In this document: piece by piece, positions 53,494 through 64,000 of the stretch
Position numbering within the stretch: the stretch's first letter is position 1
Layout: each line of letters starts with the position of its first letter
Assembly (NCBI GenBank): GCA_006384855.1
Contig: VCJN01000285.1
Location: 124,001-188,000, forward strand
Reading direction: 5' to 3'
From: Tetraselmis striata
Taxonomy: Eukaryota; Chlorophyta; Chlorodendrophyceae; Chlorodendrales; Chlorodendraceae
Length of the DNA: 64,000 bases
Position numbers and translations under genes: made by a program
Notes under the pieces: model-generated
Seen by the model: only the letters and a program-made list of their open reading frames with translations
Told to the model about the DNA's origin: nothing
Database searches by the model: none

Positions 53494-56400
53494 ATGGCGC
53501 CCCTCCGCGGCCGCATGGGCGCGGTCCTGCGCGGCGCGGCGACCGTGCTGCCGCTACTGCTGCTGCTGCTCGGTACTCCCCGCCCGGCGCAGGCGGGAGA
53601 CGATGACGGCGGCGGCGTCTGCGCGCTGAGCGAGGCCCTGCGCGACCCGCCCTGCGCGCACGGCGGCGAACTGCTGGAGGGCGCCGGCCAGCCGGGCGCT
53701 TGCAGCGAGTGCGCGTGCCCTCCGGGCTGGGCGGGCGTGGAGTGCGAGCAGTGCACCACCGACGCCGCGTGCCAGGACAGCATGGTGTGGGCCCGCCTCC
53801 CAGCCACCTCTAAAGCCTACCCGTGCAGCGCCTTCCATCACCCAGCCCGACTAGCCGGCAGCGCTCTGCTTCCTGAACGCTTGGTTACGACGCAGGGCCT
53901 TTCCGGGGGTCCTCGGGGGCTTTCCGCATCTCTTTAACCATATACGACACCGTATGATACATTCAACACATTTATTTATACGTGCCTTTGGCCGGGAGGA
54001 TTCCACGCTGGGGCCAGGAGGTCCCTGTCAGCCACCCTTCTTCGGTCAATTGGCTAGCCGGGCTACATTGACATTCGGTACCTTTGAACCTTTACCAAAC
54101 CTGTCGATGATAGGAAATTGAGGCGACAGAAACTGTCAGTAGCGGCGTGATAGCTCTGTTGAGTGGCAGCACCCGTCGCTGACACCCATTCTGTCACTTC
54201 TCCTTCCCTTCCTTGCTGGGGTGCCACAGGGCAACGCGGAGGCCACCTGCGACCAGTCCGCGGTGCTGCCGCCGCCGGCCGATGAGCTGGGCGGCGAGGG
54301 GGCGCTCCACCATCTGTCCTGCCGCTGTGGGAGCGACACCGGCGACGAGTCTGTAGACGCGCAGACAAACAGCATCTGCGGCCTGCAGCCGCGCACGACG
54401 CTGACGCTGGAGGTGGCGCGCGGCGGCGGGGCCGGGGCGGCGGGGGTGCTGCGCGCGGTGGAGCGCGCGGGCGTGGGCAGCCAGGACCCCGTGGCGGACG
54501 GCGGCAAGTGGGCGTTTGCGGCTGCGGGGGTGTGGGCCGCCAACTTCAGCGCGTGCAGCTGGGGGGAGGAGGCGTGCGGGCCGCCCATGAACGGCAGCCA
54601 GGCCTGCTGGACGTACAGCTGCAAGCAGAGCGAGGAGGAGCCGGCGCAGGTGGCGTGCCCGCCGCCCGGCGTGCAGCCGTGCCCTGGCATGAAGTGGGAC
54701 ACAAACGCCAACTGCGACGAGGTCAGCCCGCCCCCCTGCCCTCTCTCCCTTCCCGGCCCGCCCCCTGGCTGTCGGAGGGAATCTCCTTAGCAGAGGAGCG
54801 GACTCACCAGCAGAGCTCGGGTAGACGTCGACGGCAGCAGCGCCCCCCCCCCCCCCCCCCCCCCTTCAACGCGGCGGCTGCGGCAGATGGGGGCTGCGGC
54901 TGTCAGTGGGCTGCGGGGGTGCCCCAACCCGACCGGCTTACGGCCTGTCCTTCCCTTCTCCCCCGCGCTCCCCGCCCGCAGATACCAGGCCGCGGCGACC
55001 GCTACTACCAGCACCACTGCATGACAATGGCCATCCCCATGGTGCGCCTGCCCTCCTCCTTCCCCAGTCCTGCAGTCTGAGAGCTGCCTCTCTGTGCCTT
55101 TTTCTCGGAGCAGGGATTGTGCGGCTCACCCCCCCCCCCCCCCCCCCCCCCCCCCGCTCACCCCCCCCCCCCCCCCCGCCCCCAACGCCGGGCGCCCCGC
55201 CTGCGCCCAGAACACCTCGGAGACCGCGCTGCAGTGCCCCAAGACGCGAAGCGCAGACGGCTCCTACCAGTGCTACCTGTACCCAGTGAACCCCCCCCCC
55301 CCATGGGCCCTCTGTGCCAGCTCAGATAACCTGTCCCCCTCCTCCAGCTCACCCATAGGCGGCCGCACAGCGCGCTGCTTTTCGCCCTCCAACGCCTCGC
55401 CCGGCCCTGGGATCGCTGAAGCAATCCACCCGCTGTGCGCCGCGCAGAGGGCCAACGTGTTTGTGCGCTTCATTGGGCTGCAGTGCACCGTGGGCGCGTG
55501 TGTGGCCCCCAGCGGGGCGCCGCCCGCGCCGCCGGGCCCGCCGCCCCCGCCGCCCCCGCCGCCGCCCGCCATCCCACACAGCCTCTACGAGCCGCTGTCG
55601 CTCGCGGCGCTGGGGGCAATGGTGGGCGCCGCCGTGCTGGGCGCCGCTGCCTTTGTGGCCGCCGACGTGCGGCGCCTGCGGGCCAAGGCGGCCGCGTGGC
55701 ACGGCTCCTCGCGCGCCCCCGCCGGCGCCCGCCCGCCCGCCCCGCTGCAGCAGCCGCTGCTGCTGCCGGGGGAGGAGGGGCAGCGCGAGGGGGGGGGCAG
55801 CCAGGGCGGCCTCAGCGACAGCGGCAGCGGCCTCAGTGACGATGGGCTCGACTTTAGCGCGCAGGAGTTCAGCCCGCGCGAGGTGCCGCCTGCGGTGCTC
55901 ACCTGGGAGGGCGTCAGCTACACCGTCTTCACCGTGCGCCCCTCGCCCCCCTCTCTTCTCCCCTTAAGCCCCCCTAGGGTGCCATGTGGTCGGATTGCAC
56001 CCCCCCCCTTTCTCCTTTCCCCCGTCTCATTGCCACCATATCATATTCTAGGGGGATCTGCACTGTATTTGTTGCCAGGTATACTGGCTCATTCCGTAAT
56101 TGATGGGTTTGGTTACACGGGGTAGAGTCGGGCGAAGGCAAATTACTACTACGGGCGGCAGGTTCATTCTGTAATTGCGCGTGTATTGCAGAACTGCTAT
56201 TTCCCTATTACAGTACCCGTACTCGTACGTGTACAGGGCCGTAGTCTCACAGTACCCGCGTACCTGTAGGAGTGAATATGTACCACGAGTTTGGTACTCA
56301 ACTGGTCGCAGTATTCCTGATGCAGTGTCGGTATGCACGACATCATTCAACGGCCACTGTCACGGATTCATTCGAGAACACTGTGCGAGTGCACGGAGGT

Positions 56401-59400
56401 GGCTGAGCATCTACGCGCGTGCTGGCGGTGACAGTACGAGCTTCATATGTCTCGATCTCACGTGACAGATGACAGCTCCGTTTGGGCCTGAGATACAAAG
56501 TCCGCGACGTGCACTCCTGGGGGAACCCAGCAGCATTGGCATTGAGATACTGGGGGTGAGTGTACGCACTTGCTGTGATCGCATTACCCGAGTACCGCGC
56601 GAGGTATCACCGTACAACAGGTAGCAGGGTGATACACACTCATCGCTGCAACTGCGGTGTGACATCGGTTTTGCGGATGCGAAAAGAATGGTGCGCCAAA
56701 TGCGAACGGATTACTTTGGGGACAGTGTGACACCATTGCGGCATAGTCGGTGTATGGGCTGGATGCTTGTGCTTACTAAAACTTGCCCGAAGCTGAAGCT
56801 GCCGATTTCTTTCCCTGGGCCGCAGCTGCGTTGCTCTAGCCAGGCCGTAATTGCGCCTTCCGTTGTACATCTTTACCCGCCTCCACTTTATCCCCCGAAG
56901 CTGCGGCGTCGTGGACTGCTGAGTCCGCTGCGGTTGGCTGAACGGTGTCTGGGGGGTGGGGCGGCGCGCAGACGGCGTTCAAGCGGAAGCAGATCCTGCG
57001 CAACGTGACCGGCATCTGCGGCGTCAACGGCAGCGGCCCGCATGGCTGCCTGCTGGCGGTGCTGGGCCCCTCCGGCGCGGGTAAGCCCTCCTCCCCCTCT
57101 CTACCCTTGACTTGCCGCTGCACATGCGAAGCAGATAGCGCTTGGCTGATGACATACGGTCAGTTTTAATACCTGGCATGCTCCTGGTTTGTTCCTGGCA
57201 CACATTGTGCATACATAACCTCAGTGGTGGTGACAAACGACCTGTGCGGGTCCAAGGCACCACACACATCGTGCAACATCAGTTGGGAGACCCCTGCCAT
57301 TTTCATGGTATATCCTTCCCTGTTGTTAGAGGGCGAATATAGTCATCCTCTCTCTGCAAAGGGGGGTGTAAGCATTTGAGGCGTGGTTACCGTACGCCTA
57401 GGGATGGCCATTGTGCATTGTGGTGGCACTGGCTGATCGGCGTGGACTGTGGCGTGCAGGCAAGACGAGCTTACTGGACTGCCTGGCGGGGCGGCGCGAG
57501 GGGTCGGGCGTGCGCGGGGAGGTGCGGCTGAACGGGCACTGCATGGACGGCCGCGCGATGCGGCGCGCAAGCGGCTACGTGCAGCAGGAGGACGTGCTGC
57601 CGGGCACCTCCACGGTGTGGGAGTACCTCTGGTTTGTCGCGCGCCTGCGGCTGCCGGACGAGCTCGGCGACGCGGAGCGCGAGCACCGAGTGGTTTCGCT
57701 CATTCAGCGGCTGCACCTCGAGAAGGCGACCCCCCACCCCCTCAACCCCCTGTGCTCCCCTGGCTTGGCCGCGCTGGCCGACACCACACCTCCCAAATGT
57801 TCCCACTTTTCTCTACTCGTGATTACCGATCACCAGACAGTGATCGTACTGGCGGGCGGAAGTCGTGGCGTGGGTCAAAGAAACAGGGGTGGGGGGGCTG
57901 TTGCCGAAGCTCCCAGAAAGGAACCTCCTGCGAAGGATGCCGTTCGTGCACCCGGTGAAGGCTACATCAGCCGTCAGCCAAGCGCAGCGACCGAGTTCCC
58001 CATGCGGTTGCGTGTGACATGGCACATCTCACAATATTTGACAAGATGTACTGGTCATTCATGCATCTTGCGCCCGCGCTCGTCGTACCTGTTCCATAAA
58101 GATGCCATACCGCCGTAATCCAACTCTGTGTTTACACCATTGGCCGTCGCTTTATGACACAGCCACCCCACGTCGCAATCATGCCCCGTCTCGGTTCCAG
58201 CATAGGTTGTTTGCACTCGTATAATAAGCTTCCATGCGCCTGGCTGTGACGCTCCTGCGGGTCTGCGCAGCTATGTGCGTTATGGGTCTTACACCCGCAT
58301 GCGCCAGGTTGGATGCCCTCCTCGTGGTGTGCCCTCTGAGTCGATACCAAGGTGCAGTCGGTTTGATGACACCTCACGACAACCCAAAGCAGCATGCCAG
58401 CTGACCCCCCCCCCCCCCCCCCTCTCCCCACTTCCGGCTTCCCCACCGCAGGTGGCGCACAACTTTATCGGCGACGCCTTTGTGCGCGGGCTGTCCGGCG
58501 GCGAGAAGCGCCGCGTGAGCATTGCCGCGGAGCTCATCACGCGCCCCGCTGTCATCTTCCTAGACGAGGCCACAACTGGTGCGGCGCAGCGCGGCACCCT
58601 GCTCATGTCCCACGATGGCCGCCTCTGCCAAGAGTACTTCAGGCAATGGTAGTACACGGTCGGAAATACATGGACGCATTGCTAATTAATACGCATTAAT
58701 AAGACAACATGAACTCAATAATACGTCAACATGAACCGGTGGTTTGCTGGGACATACTCTCAGGTAGATGTGTTTTCCTTCTTCAGGAAGGGTTCACAAT
58801 CAGTAACGTAAAGCAAACCCAGAGCGTGGCTACGGCTGCCCTGGTGTCTGCTGGAACCCGTGAGCTTTCCTGGCAGGGCCGGACGGCGCCTTTGCTGACC
58901 GGGTGGCGCCGCTGCCCGCGCAGGCCTGGACTCCACCAACGCATCGCGCGTGGTGGACATCCTGTCGGACCTTGCGCGGCAGGGCACCGCTGTGGTGCTC
59001 ACCATCCACCAGCCGCGCAGCGACGTGCTGGCGCTGCTGGACCGCGTGCTGCTGATGAGCGGCAACGGGCAGGTGGTCTACTCGGGACCCATCGACCGCG
59101 CGCTCGACTTCTTTGCGAACAACGGCTTCGTCCAGCAGGCGCGCCGACCCCCCCCCCCCCCCCCCCTTCCTCACTAGATGACACATCTCTGCCGAGCTGC
59201 CTAGAAGCCCACACCGCTCTTTGCCCCTTGCGCCCCCCCCCCCCCCCCCCCCCCTCTCCCCCATTCTGCAGGCAAGCCTTGAGAGCTGACATTGCCCGCC
59301 GCTGTTCAAACCCCCGTTGACAGGGCACTGCCAACCCAGCGGACTGGATGCTGGACGTGGTGATCAAGAGCCGGCCGGGGGTGGTGGTCACCCTGGTGGA

Positions 59401-62400
59401 GGCCTTTGAGGTGTCGCGCGTGGTGGCAGGTGACCCCCCCCATCCCCCCCCCCCCCCCCCCCCCCCCCGCTCGTTTTGTTTGCTAGACAAAACAGAGAAA
59501 GGTGTGCGTGCGAGTAGACGGATGGAGCTCCATGTCCATGACGCCGGTGATGCCCGCCCCAGTATGTCGACACTGCCCAGTGCAGCCGTCACGGCGCACT
59601 GACGGCAGTCGACGCATCCGCCCCGCCCTCCTGCGCTGGCCGCCCTGCCCTGCTGCCTGGCAGACGACGCCACGTGGATGGCGCGCATGGCCGCAACGCC
59701 GCAGGCGGTGCCACCCGGCCGCCACGAGGCTGGCTTCCGGACGCAGATGCGCTGCCTGTCGCTCCGCCTGCTGCGCAACGCCTACCGCCACCCCTTCCTC
59801 ATCTCGGTCAACCTGCTGGCCAATCTCGGCATGGCGATGCTCGTGGCGACCGTCTTCTACGATGCAGGTAACGCCGTCGTGCCGCCTGTTGCGCCCGATG
59901 AATCGCAACAGCCGCGCTCACAACTGACCTGACGAAGGTCTCCGCATTCCACCGGACTTCCGGATCAGTGCAGCGAGTGCCACGCTGTTGGATCGCTGCC
60001 CATTGAATAGCGCAGCTCGGGGTTACCATGGTTGCCGTGTCGGGCTGACAGCTGGTGCCGGCGCCGCTGTTGCCTCGCTCGCAGGCAACGACATCGGCGG
60101 CGCGCAGAACCGCCTGGGCGTCCTTTTCTTCCTGCTGCTCTTCCTCAGCCTGATGAGCCTCTCCTCGCTGCCGGTATGGCACGACGAGCGGCTGCTGTTC
60201 CGCCGCGAGCGGGACGCCTCCACGTACGGCACCTCGGCCTACTTTGTCGCCGTCTACGCGTTCGACATCCTGCCGCTGCGCGTGCTGCCGCCCACCTTCT
60301 TCGCGCTGCTGGCGTACCGGGCCATCGGGCTGCACCCTGGCTGCGCCGGCTGCATCTGGTGGTTTGTCATCCTGCTGGTGCTCGCCAACGTGGCCTCCGC
60401 CACCTGCAGCATGGCCATCGGCGCCGCCACCTCCTCCAATTCCACCGCAAACCTGGTAGGATACGCCCCCCCTTGTGACCCCCACTCTGCGTGTTGGTAT
60501 GTGGCTCTGGGAGCACCAGTGGATGCCCAATTACATACGGCTGACGTGTGTTGCCATTCGCGCAGGTTGGCAGCCTGTTCATCATGCTGTCGTCCCTCTT
60601 TGCGGGCATCTTCATCAACAAGGACAACGTGCCCTGGTGGGCCAACTGGATGAAGGTCGGGTCGATGTGGAACTACGCCACCGAGGTGCCCCCCCCCCCC
60701 CCCCCCCCCCCCACTGCACCCTGCCATGCGAGGCGCGCCTGGCCTCCCTGACACGGCGGCGCCCGACGCGCAGGCACTCGCGGTGAACGAGTTCCATGGC
60801 AGCCCGCTGACCTTTGAGATCGGGCTCAAGGTACGCAACGCGCACCTGCCCACCTTCTTTGTCAAGGGCGCCGCCATCCTGGACCAGTTCAGCTTCCGCC
60901 CGGGCCGCTTCGCGCTGGACGTCTTCATGCTGCTCGCCATCCTGGCCGCCTCGGCCGCCGCCACGTATGGGCTGCTCCTGGCGGGCGACATGCGGAGGGG
61001 CGGCGCCTGGGAGCTCCTGTTCAGCTACCTCTCGCGCCTCAAGTGAGCGCCCCTCACCCCCCTCCATATTGCCATCTGGTATGGTGCTATGCGCATGCAA
61101 AACGCCCAGCCCGGCCCTACGCACCGACGGCTGTGTTTGTGGAGAGCAGGGCGGTGGTGCTGCGGAGGGCGCATGAGGACGGGGTCAACCGGCCGCTGTC
61201 GATGACGCGCCTCAGCAGCCTCCCGGCGGGGCTGCCCGTCGTGTCGGAGGATCCGCCGCGCGACCTGTCGGTGGTGGAGGAGGAGACGCTGGAGGACCTC
61301 GCGGAGGCGGAGGACAACCGCGAGGAGGACAGCTCAGCTGGCCTCGAGGCGGAGGTCGCCTCGGCGCTGGGCGGGCCCGAGGGGGAGCAGGCAACCCTCC
61401 CCCCCCCCCCCCCCCTATCCAACCCCCGGGACCAGCAAGTAGCTGGCAGCCTGCTGAGCCCACACCGTGATCAGTACGCCGCGCGACGCCGGTTCATGCA
61501 CAGGTGGCAACGCCACTATTAGGGCCCGTACTATGATAAGCCTCAAATGGGGCATGCGCGCAACCTACAAGAGCATTCGCAATAGTATCGCTATAGTTAC
61601 GTCCGCATTTGACCTCTCTTGCTGGCCGGGCAGGCTCTTAACATTCGCAGTGTTATAATGACTGCGCCAGCACCCGCAGATACATCTCGTATATATCTGT
61701 ACGTGATGTACCGTTATCTACGGGGCGCTTGCGATTAATAATCACCTGATGCAGCCCCAAAACCAGGCCGCATGCGACTGTGGGAACAGTCCCCATAGTT
61801 TTCTCTGTGTGCCGACCGTTGACAGGTTGCGCATGCTGTCAGTATCCGCAGCGCTCTCTTGACGTCCCTCTGCGCTCATGGAGTAAACCTATTGGTGTCC
61901 TGTACCATCTTGACCCCCCCCCCCCCCCCCCCCCCCCTCTCCTCCCTTCTCCCGCGCTTTGCTTCTTCTCTGCACTGCGACACCGCCTCCCCTCGTTTCG
62001 CTCCATAGTTGCGCGGTGGCTCGTGTCCCACCGCGACATGGGCACTGAGCGCCCGAGTGGCGCCGCGCTCTCCGCAGGCCGGGCAGGAGTCGGAGTCCCT
62101 GCTGCGCGCGAGCCTGCTGGCGGAGGGCGGCCAGGACGACAGCGGCCCGCGCGAGGCCGACCCGGTGCAGCGCGGCCCGGACCTGCCGGGCGGCCTGCAC
62201 TTTGGCGACTCCCAGCTGCTGCAGGTGTCCCCCCCACCTCCCCCTCCTCTCTTGCAGCCCCCCTGAATAACAAATTACCTGTCTCATTTCAAGCTGGCGG
62301 CCCAAGGTAAATGTTTCATATGCCCGTCGTAGTTTGTGGAGGAGATGCAGATGTCATCTGAGTGCGCGGCCACAAAGTAGCGGAGGAATGGGGGCAGGAT

Positions 62401-63469
62401 GTCATTCATCATGCGCTGGAAAGTGGCCGTATTGAGCGTATTGCATAAACCACAGGGCATTGCACTGCAGCCCACACTAGCAATCCATCTGGAGTCTGGT
62501 ACGCCGTTGTTTTGGGTACCTTCCTCTGTGAGCGCCAGCTGCCAGTGTTCTGTGATGGAGGCGCCGGCGGGCTCACTGTGGCTGCTGTGGCTGGGCACCC
62601 GGCAGGACGCGCCCCGGGGGCCGGGCGTCTGCCTGCTGTGGGAGGACATCCGCTGCACCATCCGCGTGCGCGCCGGCGCCATGGGCGTCACGGAGCGCCT
62701 CGTGCTCGACGGCATCTCCGGCGTCGCGGGTGCGGGCGTCCTTCCCGCCCCCCTTCCCCTTTCTCTTCTTGTCCTGTCCTTCTCCAACTCCTCTACCCCC
62801 ACATCTTGTATAGGCGGCGAGTTCATTACAGGTGCCGACGCACCCACAAGAAAGCCGCAATAATTAAAATAATTCTGTGGCGGCCCTGCGGCGCTTTCGT
62901 ATTTTCGGTGTACCTTTCTTTGGGTTTGGCCGGTCGCTTTTCCGTCAATTACTTAGTGCCTCCGGGTTCATCGCCACCCGTGATAATAGACGGCGCAGGT
63001 CACCAGTCACCAGCGCGACATATCAGTGATGAGTGTACCCGAGCACCGGTTGGCGTCTTGGCGCGCCCTATTGTCCCTTGTCGGTGTTCATTTTGAAGTG
63101 TCCGTATGTAGGAATGACAAGCGTACCTCCCTTGGGGCTCCTCCTCCCCATGCAGCTCATAGATGCAAATGTGGCCGAGCTTGATGGACGAATGGCGAAG
63201 GATGCCTCTCCCCCCTCCCCCATCCCAGTCTCTTCATTGACCCCAAAAACGGCGTACCCGCCCCCCGCCGCCCCGCAGGCGCGACCTCCCCGCAGACGCG
63301 CGGCTCGAGCTGCGCCGCGCTGATGGGGCCAAGCGGCGCGGGCAAGACGACGCTGCTGGACATCCTGGCGGGCCGCCGCGGGGGCTGGGGCGTCAGCGGC
63401 GACGTGCGCTTTGACGGACGCGTCACCCCGCCCGCCATGCGCATGAAGATGAGTGGATATGTGCTGCAG
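53494..63469 (+). CDS. ABCG-like: ABCG transporter with N-terminal ectodomain; apparently full-size (two halves), 3' end beyond window
   Basis: Exons joined in frame: 53494-53784, 54230-54721, 54982-55041, 55211-55278, 55348-55933, 56972-57080, 57460-57725, 58452-58578, 58924-59138, 59324-59429, 59664-59867, 60085-60455, 60566-60685, 60774-61042, 61150-61390, 62078-62224, 62606-62729 and 63279-63469. Signal peptide ([14 protein letters not shown]), Cys-rich EGF-like ectodomain ([15 protein letters not shown]), proline hinge, one TM segment (about residue 380-405), then NBD1: GPSGAGKTS across an exon junction, [23 protein letters not shown] and TIHQPRSD. An ABC2-type membrane domain follows (NPADWMLDV to SRLK). 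An acidic linker (exons 15-16) leads into NBD2 ([28 protein letters not shown]). ABCG proteins export lipids and other hydrophobic compounds. The ectodomain recalls the plant ABCG24/28 half-size group. If the TGA at 61044 is used, the first half would end there; a GTGAGC donor two bases earlier favours read-through to the second half. Confidence 0.8.
62284..62560 (-). pseudogene. Ty3/gypsy reverse transcriptase relic in an ABCG intron
   Basis: Minus strand, with one frameshift: [11 protein letters not shown], then [20 protein letters not shown] and a further [21 protein letters not shown]. This corresponds to the RT blocks WQI, MPFGLCNAPATFQR and Y-LDDI of Ty3/gypsy. The catalytic YLDD reads HSDD. 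About 90 codons, both ends lost, antisense to the host gene. Confidence 0.75.
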
Positions 63470-64000
63470 GTGCCCCCCCACCCCCTCGCCATCGGTCCAC
63501 CGTTCAAGATGTCCTAAAAATCCATGGGAAACTACCCCTGGAGTGTCTTCGACACTGGAATGGTTAACACCATCACCTCCGGCTCCGTACTTTTGAAGAG
63601 GTGCCGACCGTATCAGTTCCAAAGGAAAATAAAAAAGTTTCAGTGGGCTATACCTTGTTTAAAATTTGATCGGATTCGTGGGGCCCAATGACCGGGACCT
63701 GTTTTGCAGCATCGAGGTGCGCTCTCCGCAGCGTTTTCGTTTTGTGTTTTCCGACATAATCCGCATAGTACAAAACACTACTAAGAAAAGCATTTTTTTT
63801 TTGCAATTTCCGTTTTTGACGAATTTTCGTCCTGGCGTTCATTTGCTGCATCAGTTTGGGTTTTTCATCATAAATGTTGCAATTTCCGAATGTTGCATGT
63901 TGGCCTTCACCGCGAAGAGGGGCAACCAGATTGATACACAGTGTGCCCACAGCGTGGTCGTATCACTTAAGCATGATGTGGGGCTATATATGCCCTCAGC
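63470..64000. other. Intron or downstream sequence of the ABCG gene
   Basis: No further NBD2 exon is visible before the window ends. The DNA is AT-richer, with a T10 tract at 63792. It presumably belongs to a long intron. Confidence 0.4.

Noticed and set aside
61043-61522. Separate small acidic gene after the ABCG first half
   Set aside because: Its first part fits better as exon 15 of the ABCG gene (phase match with the GTGAGC donor at 61043), and its last part is C-tract read-through. A separate gene cannot be fully excluded.

Overview
The window looks like a piece of a GC-rich, intron-rich nuclear genome from a protist, most likely a green alga (Chlorophyta). The evidence is spliced genes with GT-AG and some GC-AG introns, a plant-type WD40 protein, a plant/bacterial-type CofD-like protein, ABCF and ABCG transporter-family genes, and a mixed transposon load (Ty1/copia, DIRS-like, MULE, PIF/Harbinger, LINE and a tRNA-derived SINE). 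The species cannot be named from the sequence alone. There are no bacterial operons, rRNA genes, functional tRNA genes or CRISPR arrays.

Layout: 1-6060 holds decayed reading frames of unknown origin and a SINE copy. 6063-7424 (+) encodes a TIR/HET-like SHRW-motif protein. 8701-26004 (-) is a GCN20/ABCF3-type ABC-F gene of about 23 exons. Its first intron has been split by a complete copia retrotransposon (19690-25991) with identical LTRs and a 5-bp target duplication. 26005-33600 is repeats and a decayed MULE transposase. 33835-34743 (-) is a multi-pass membrane protein of unknown family, followed at once by a PIF/Harbinger-type element (34776-36966) with perfect TIRs and a TTA duplication. 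37486-39289 is a DIRS-like relic, and 39708-40617 is a 5'-truncated LINE between 16-bp direct repeats. 41414-44012 (+) is an eight-exon WD40 gene. 45921-46640 is an old TIR element with a sister copy at about 28115-28815. 46965-52269 (-) is a CofD/YvcK-like gene, whose divergent neighbour at 53494 (+) is a large ABCG transporter gene that runs past the end of useful sequence at 63469.

The host genes are unrelated housekeeping-type loci: translation control (ABCF), an uncharacterised WD40 scaffold, a CofD-like Rossmann enzyme and a membrane transporter. Two features of genome architecture stand out. First, introns carry homopolymer tracts of about 10-25 nt that are strongly biased to be C on the coding strand. 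Second, mobile elements sit inside introns or directly beside genes. Exon boundaries were placed by eye from splice consensus plus reading-frame continuity. Internal exons are mostly well supported, but first exons of several genes are not.
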